A stretch of 64,000 nucleotides of DNA from an uncultured Lachnospiraceae bacterium (GTDB taxonomy: Bacteria > Bacillota > Clostridia > Lachnospirales > Lachnospiraceae). The translations under genes and the position numbers were made by a program. A model generated the notes under the pieces. The model was not told the DNA's origin, searched no databases, and saw only the letters and a list, made by a program, of their open reading frames with translations. The DNA is taken from positions 168,561 through 232,560 of the forward strand of contig CAJTKK010000002.1 of the NCBI GenBank assembly GCA_910576535.1. Reading direction: 5' to 3'. Position 1 is the first letter of the stretch, and each line of letters starts with the position of its first letter. Positions 61,966-64,000 of the stretch are shown in pieces.

Positions 61966-62127
61966 ATATAATTTGAAAATATACTGGATTTTTTGTGGAA
62001 AGTGTGCGAAAATTAAGGAAGCAGATAAGCCTTGCGGCAGTCGCTGAATATCCGCGCAAGCGCGTCTACCTGGCTCGTTGCCCGCGGGAATAAAATTCAA
62101 AAGTTACATATCGAAAGGAGTTTTCAC
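61966..62127 (+). promoter_or_regulatory. Candidate structured leader of the IscU-like/GGGtGRT operon
   Basis: TATAAT at 61966-61971 with a poor -35. The following 150 nt are unusually GC-rich for an intergenic region. They contain AAGG/CCTT (62015-62033), GCGGCA pairing with TGCCCGC (62034-62039 with 62079-62085), and an inner GCAA tetraloop hairpin (62053-62062), then GTCTACCTGG. This looks like a cis-acting RNA, though I cannot match it to a known class. No gene is present. Confidence 0.4.
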
Positions 62128-62820
62128 ATGATTTATTCGAAGGAAGTTGAAGAAATGTGTACAGTAGCACAGGGCGTAAATCACGGCTGTGCGCCTATCC
62201 CGGAAGAAGCAAATTGGGTAAAGGTGAAAGAAGTAAAAGATATTTCCGGTTTAACACATGGCGTAGGCTGGTGCGCTCCTCAGCAGGGGGCTTGCAAGCT
62301 CACATTGAATGTAAAGGAAGGCATCATCCAGGAAGCATTGGTTGAGACAATCGGATGCTCCGGTATGACACATTCTGCAGCTATGGCAGCGGAAATTTTG
62401 CCTGGAAGAACAGTTATGGAAGCATTGAATACAGACCTTGTATGTGATGCAATCAATACTGCAATGAGAGAATTATTCTTACAGATTGTATACGGAAGAA
62501 GCCAGAGCGCATTCTCTGAAGACGGACTTCCTGTAGGCGCAGGCCTGGAAGACTTAGGAAAAGGGCTTAGAAGCCAGGTTGGTACAATGTACGGTACTTT
62601 AAAGAAAGGTCCCCGTTATCTTGAAATGGCTGAAGGATACGTAACAGGCATTGCATTGGATGCAGACGATCAGATTATCGGTTACCAGTTCGTAAGCCTC
62701 GGCAAAATGACAGATTTCATCAAAAAGGGCGATGACCCGAATACGGCATGGGAAAAAGCAAAAGGCCAATATGGCCGTGTGGCGGATGCTGTTAAGATTA
62801 TCGATCCGAGAGAAGAATAA
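62128..62820 (+). CDS. IscU/NifU-N-like iron-sulfur scaffold protein (230 aa, GGGtGRT partner)
   Basis: 230 aa from ATG 62128 (AAAGGAG). Its central part resembles NifU-N scaffold domains: GWCAPQQGACKLTL, TIGCSGMTHSAAMAA and a C-terminal Cys pattern with DLVCDAINTAMRE. It is longer than IscU and has extra conserved cysteines near the N-terminus (EMCTVAQGVNHGCAP). The gene has highly expressed codon use, like gap and pgk. It is directly followed by the GGGtGRT gene, a pairing seen across Lachnospiraceae. Function undescribed. Confidence 0.82.
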   Translation: MIYSKEVEEMCTVAQGVNHGCAPIPEEANWVKVKEVKDISGLTHGVGWCAPQQGACKLTLNVKEGIIQEALVETIGCSGMTHSAAMAAEILPGRTVMEALNTDLVCDAINTAMRELFLQIVYGRSQSAFSEDGLPVGAGLEDLGKGLRSQVGTMYGTLKKGPRYLEMAEGYVTGIALDADDQIIGYQFVSLGKMTDFIKKGDDPNTAWEKAKGQYGRVADAVKIIDPREE

Positions 62821-62834
62821 GGAGGACTTAAAAA

Positions 62835-63845
62835 ATGGCATTATTTGAATCATATGAAAGAAGAATTGATAAAATTAATTCCGTATTAAACAGCTACGGA
62901 ATCTCTTCTATCGAAGAAGCTGAAAAAATAACAAAAGATGCTGGGCTTAATGTTTATGACCAGATTAAGGGTATCCAGCCTATCTGTTTTGAAAACGCTT
63001 GCTGGGCTTATATTGTAGGTGCGGCGATTGCGATAAAGAAAGACTGCAGGAAAGCAGCAGACGCTGCGGCTGCAATCGGCGAAGGCCTTCAGGCATTCTG
63101 TATCCCTGGTTCCGTTGCTGATACACGTAAAGTAGGCCTTGGACACGGCAATCTTGGAAAGATGCTTTTGGAAGAGGAAACGGAGTGCTTCTGTTTCCTG
63201 GCAGGGCATGAATCTTTCGCAGCAGCAGAGGGAGCTATCGGTATTGCTGAAAAAGCGAATAAAGTACGCCAGAAACCCTTAAGGGTTATTTTGAACGGCC
63301 TTGGAAAAGACGCTGCCCAAGTAATTTCCAGAATCAACGGATTTACATTTGTTGAGACAGAATACGATCCTTACACGAATACAGTAAAAGAAGCTTATAG
63401 GAAATCTTATTCCGAAGGGCTCCGTGCAAAAGTAAACTGCTATGGGGCTAACGATGTATGTGAAGGCGTTGCTATTATGCATAAAGAGGGCGTTGACGTT
63501 TCCATTACCGGTAACTCAACCAACCCGACAAGGTTCCAGCATCCTGTTGCAGGCACATATAAGAAAGAGTGTATCGAACAGGGCAAGAAATATTTCTCTG
63601 TTGCTTCCGGCGGCGGTACAGGGCGTACCCTTCACCCGGATAATATGGCAGCAGGCCCTGCTTCCTACGGTATGACAGATACTATGGGACGTATGCATTC
63701 GGATGCACAGTTTGCAGGATCTTCTTCCGTACCGGCTCATGTTGAAATGATGGGTCTTATCGGGGCAGGAAATAACCCGATGGTTGGTATGACGGTTGCA
63801 GTTGCTGTTTCCATCGAAGAAGCCGCTAAGGAAGGCAAGTTCTAA
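62835..63845 (+). CDS. GGGtGRT protein
   Basis: 336 aa from ATG 62835 (AAGGAGG). The naming motif SGGGTGRTLHPDN is at about 256-268. Other features are FENACWAYIVGAAIAIKK, IPGSVADTRKVGLGHGN and the C-terminal GLIGAGNNPMVGMTVA. Cysteines are scattered (ICFENAC, ECFCF, VNCYGANDVC). No transmembrane segment. The family is conserved and uncharacterised; the operon with an IscU-like scaffold suggests a metal or sulfur cofactor role. High-expression codon use. Confidence 0.9.
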   Translation: MALFESYERRIDKINSVLNSYGISSIEEAEKITKDAGLNVYDQIKGIQPICFENACWAYIVGAAIAIKKDCRKAADAAAAIGEGLQAFCIPGSVADTRKVGLGHGNLGKMLLEEETECFCFLAGHESFAAAEGAIGIAEKANKVRQKPLRVILNGLGKDAAQVISRINGFTFVETEYDPYTNTVKEAYRKSYSEGLRAKVNCYGANDVCEGVAIMHKEGVDVSITGNSTNPTRFQHPVAGTYKKECIEQGKKYFSVASGGGTGRTLHPDNMAAGPASYGMTDTMGRMHSDAQFAGSSSVPAHVEMMGLIGAGNNPMVGMTVAVAVSIEEAAKEGKF

Positions 63846-63860
63846 ATAATAGTGTTGAAT

Positions 63861-63900
63861 CAAGGGCTATCGTTGACGTGGATTGTCGGCGATAGCCTTG
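63861..63900 (+). terminator. Hairpin after the GGGtGRT gene
   Basis: CAAGGGCTATCG (63861-63872) pairs with CGATAGCCTTG (63890-63900), with one bulged G, 17-nt loop. No T tract follows, so termination may be inefficient. Confidence 0.55.
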
Positions 63901-63904
63901 AATT

Positions 63905-64000
63905 ACGAATGAGCAAATTGTTTCTGAGATTAGGAACGGTTATTCTGTAACGGATTATATGCAATTACTGTATGAAAGCAATCTGCCATTGATTAAGAAA
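63905..64000 (+). pseudogene. Start of a sigma-70-like gene with a lost start codon (runs off the window)
   Basis: The frame begins ACG AAT GAG CAA where related clostridial sigma-like proteins begin ATG AAT GAG CAA. The translation after that is NEQIVSEIRNGYSVTDYMQ, then LLYESNLPLIKK, matching the N-terminus of small sigma factors common on conjugative elements. An in-frame TGA precedes the ACG. Either a remnant or a gene with a non-standard start; the rest lies outside. Confidence 0.45.

Noticed and set aside
62041..62090. Purine riboswitch, suggested by TATCC...GTCTACC
   Set aside because: The second loop (CCGTAAA-like) and the three-way junction are missing.

Overview
The window looks like a low-to-mid GC, spore-forming Clostridia chromosome, most likely Lachnospiraceae. 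This is inferred from gene content: spoIIM next to xerD, a SpoVB-type flippase, CotF-like coat proteins, RemA, RNase Y, RqcH, indolepyruvate:ferredoxin oxidoreductase with phenylacetate-CoA ligase, and the GGGtGRT/IscU-like gene pair. Strong AGGAGG ribosome binding sites and TTGACA/TATAAT promoters fit the Firmicutes. No rRNA, tRNA or CRISPR was seen.

Layout. 1-4.5 kb: end of a HAD phosphatase, mntP, two small coat proteins, and a minus-strand rqcH-acetyltransferase pair. 4.6-11.3 kb: housekeeping run yicC-remA-gmk-rpoZ-rimO-pgsA-cinA plus an anchored protein of unknown role. 11.9-15.8 kb: recA under two LexA boxes, a frameshifted DUF6440 gene, recX, rny. 16.4-23 kb: aminotransferase, nudF, spoIIM, xerD, then aroF and a SpoVB-like flippase on the minus strand. 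22.9-27.1 kb: sulfur operon nifS-nifU-deoxyinosine glycosylase-mnmA and a PHP phosphatase. 27.2-30.7 kb: gap, pgk, tpiA, interrupted and flanked by unusual repeats. 31-34.9 kb: overlapping CotH kinase / VTC domain / DUF4956 cassette. 35-39.3 kb: iorA-iorB-paaK-ACT for aromatic 2-oxoacid oxidation. 39.3-43.5 kb: DEAD-box helicase behind a structured leader, a TPR protein, thiN. 43.5-50.8 kb (minus): carboxylate symporter, acyl-CoA synthetase, and a heterodimeric ABC exporter preceded by a leader peptide and an intrinsic terminator. 50.9-54.7 kb: an integrated serine-recombinase element. 54.7-64 kb: the interrupted ABC importer, argH, asd, an EAL remnant, topB, a hexapeptide-repeat protein, the IscU-like/GGGtGRT operon, and a sigma-like fragment at the edge.

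The main discovery is a 3.8 kb element at about 50911-54724 that splits an ABC importer permease. The N-terminal 240 codons lie at 54723-55444 and the C-terminal 35 codons at 50803-50910. Joining them at a shared AAGA restores an intact frame. Joining the two element ends creates a site with perfect 15-bp inverted arms around that core, as expected of a serine-integrase attP. The cargo is a hemerythrin-receiver protein, a 48-aa protein, and a recombinase carrying a C-terminal winged helix. Other items worth attention are the ABC-exporter attenuator, the CotH/VTC/DUF4956 cassette, the GGGtGRT operon with a possibly structured leader, an 87-bp two-hairpin repeat around pgk-tpiA, a 50-bp tandem duplication of the gap 3' end, and the helicase leader.

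All calls come from reading the sequence. Family names rest on motif recognition without database searches.
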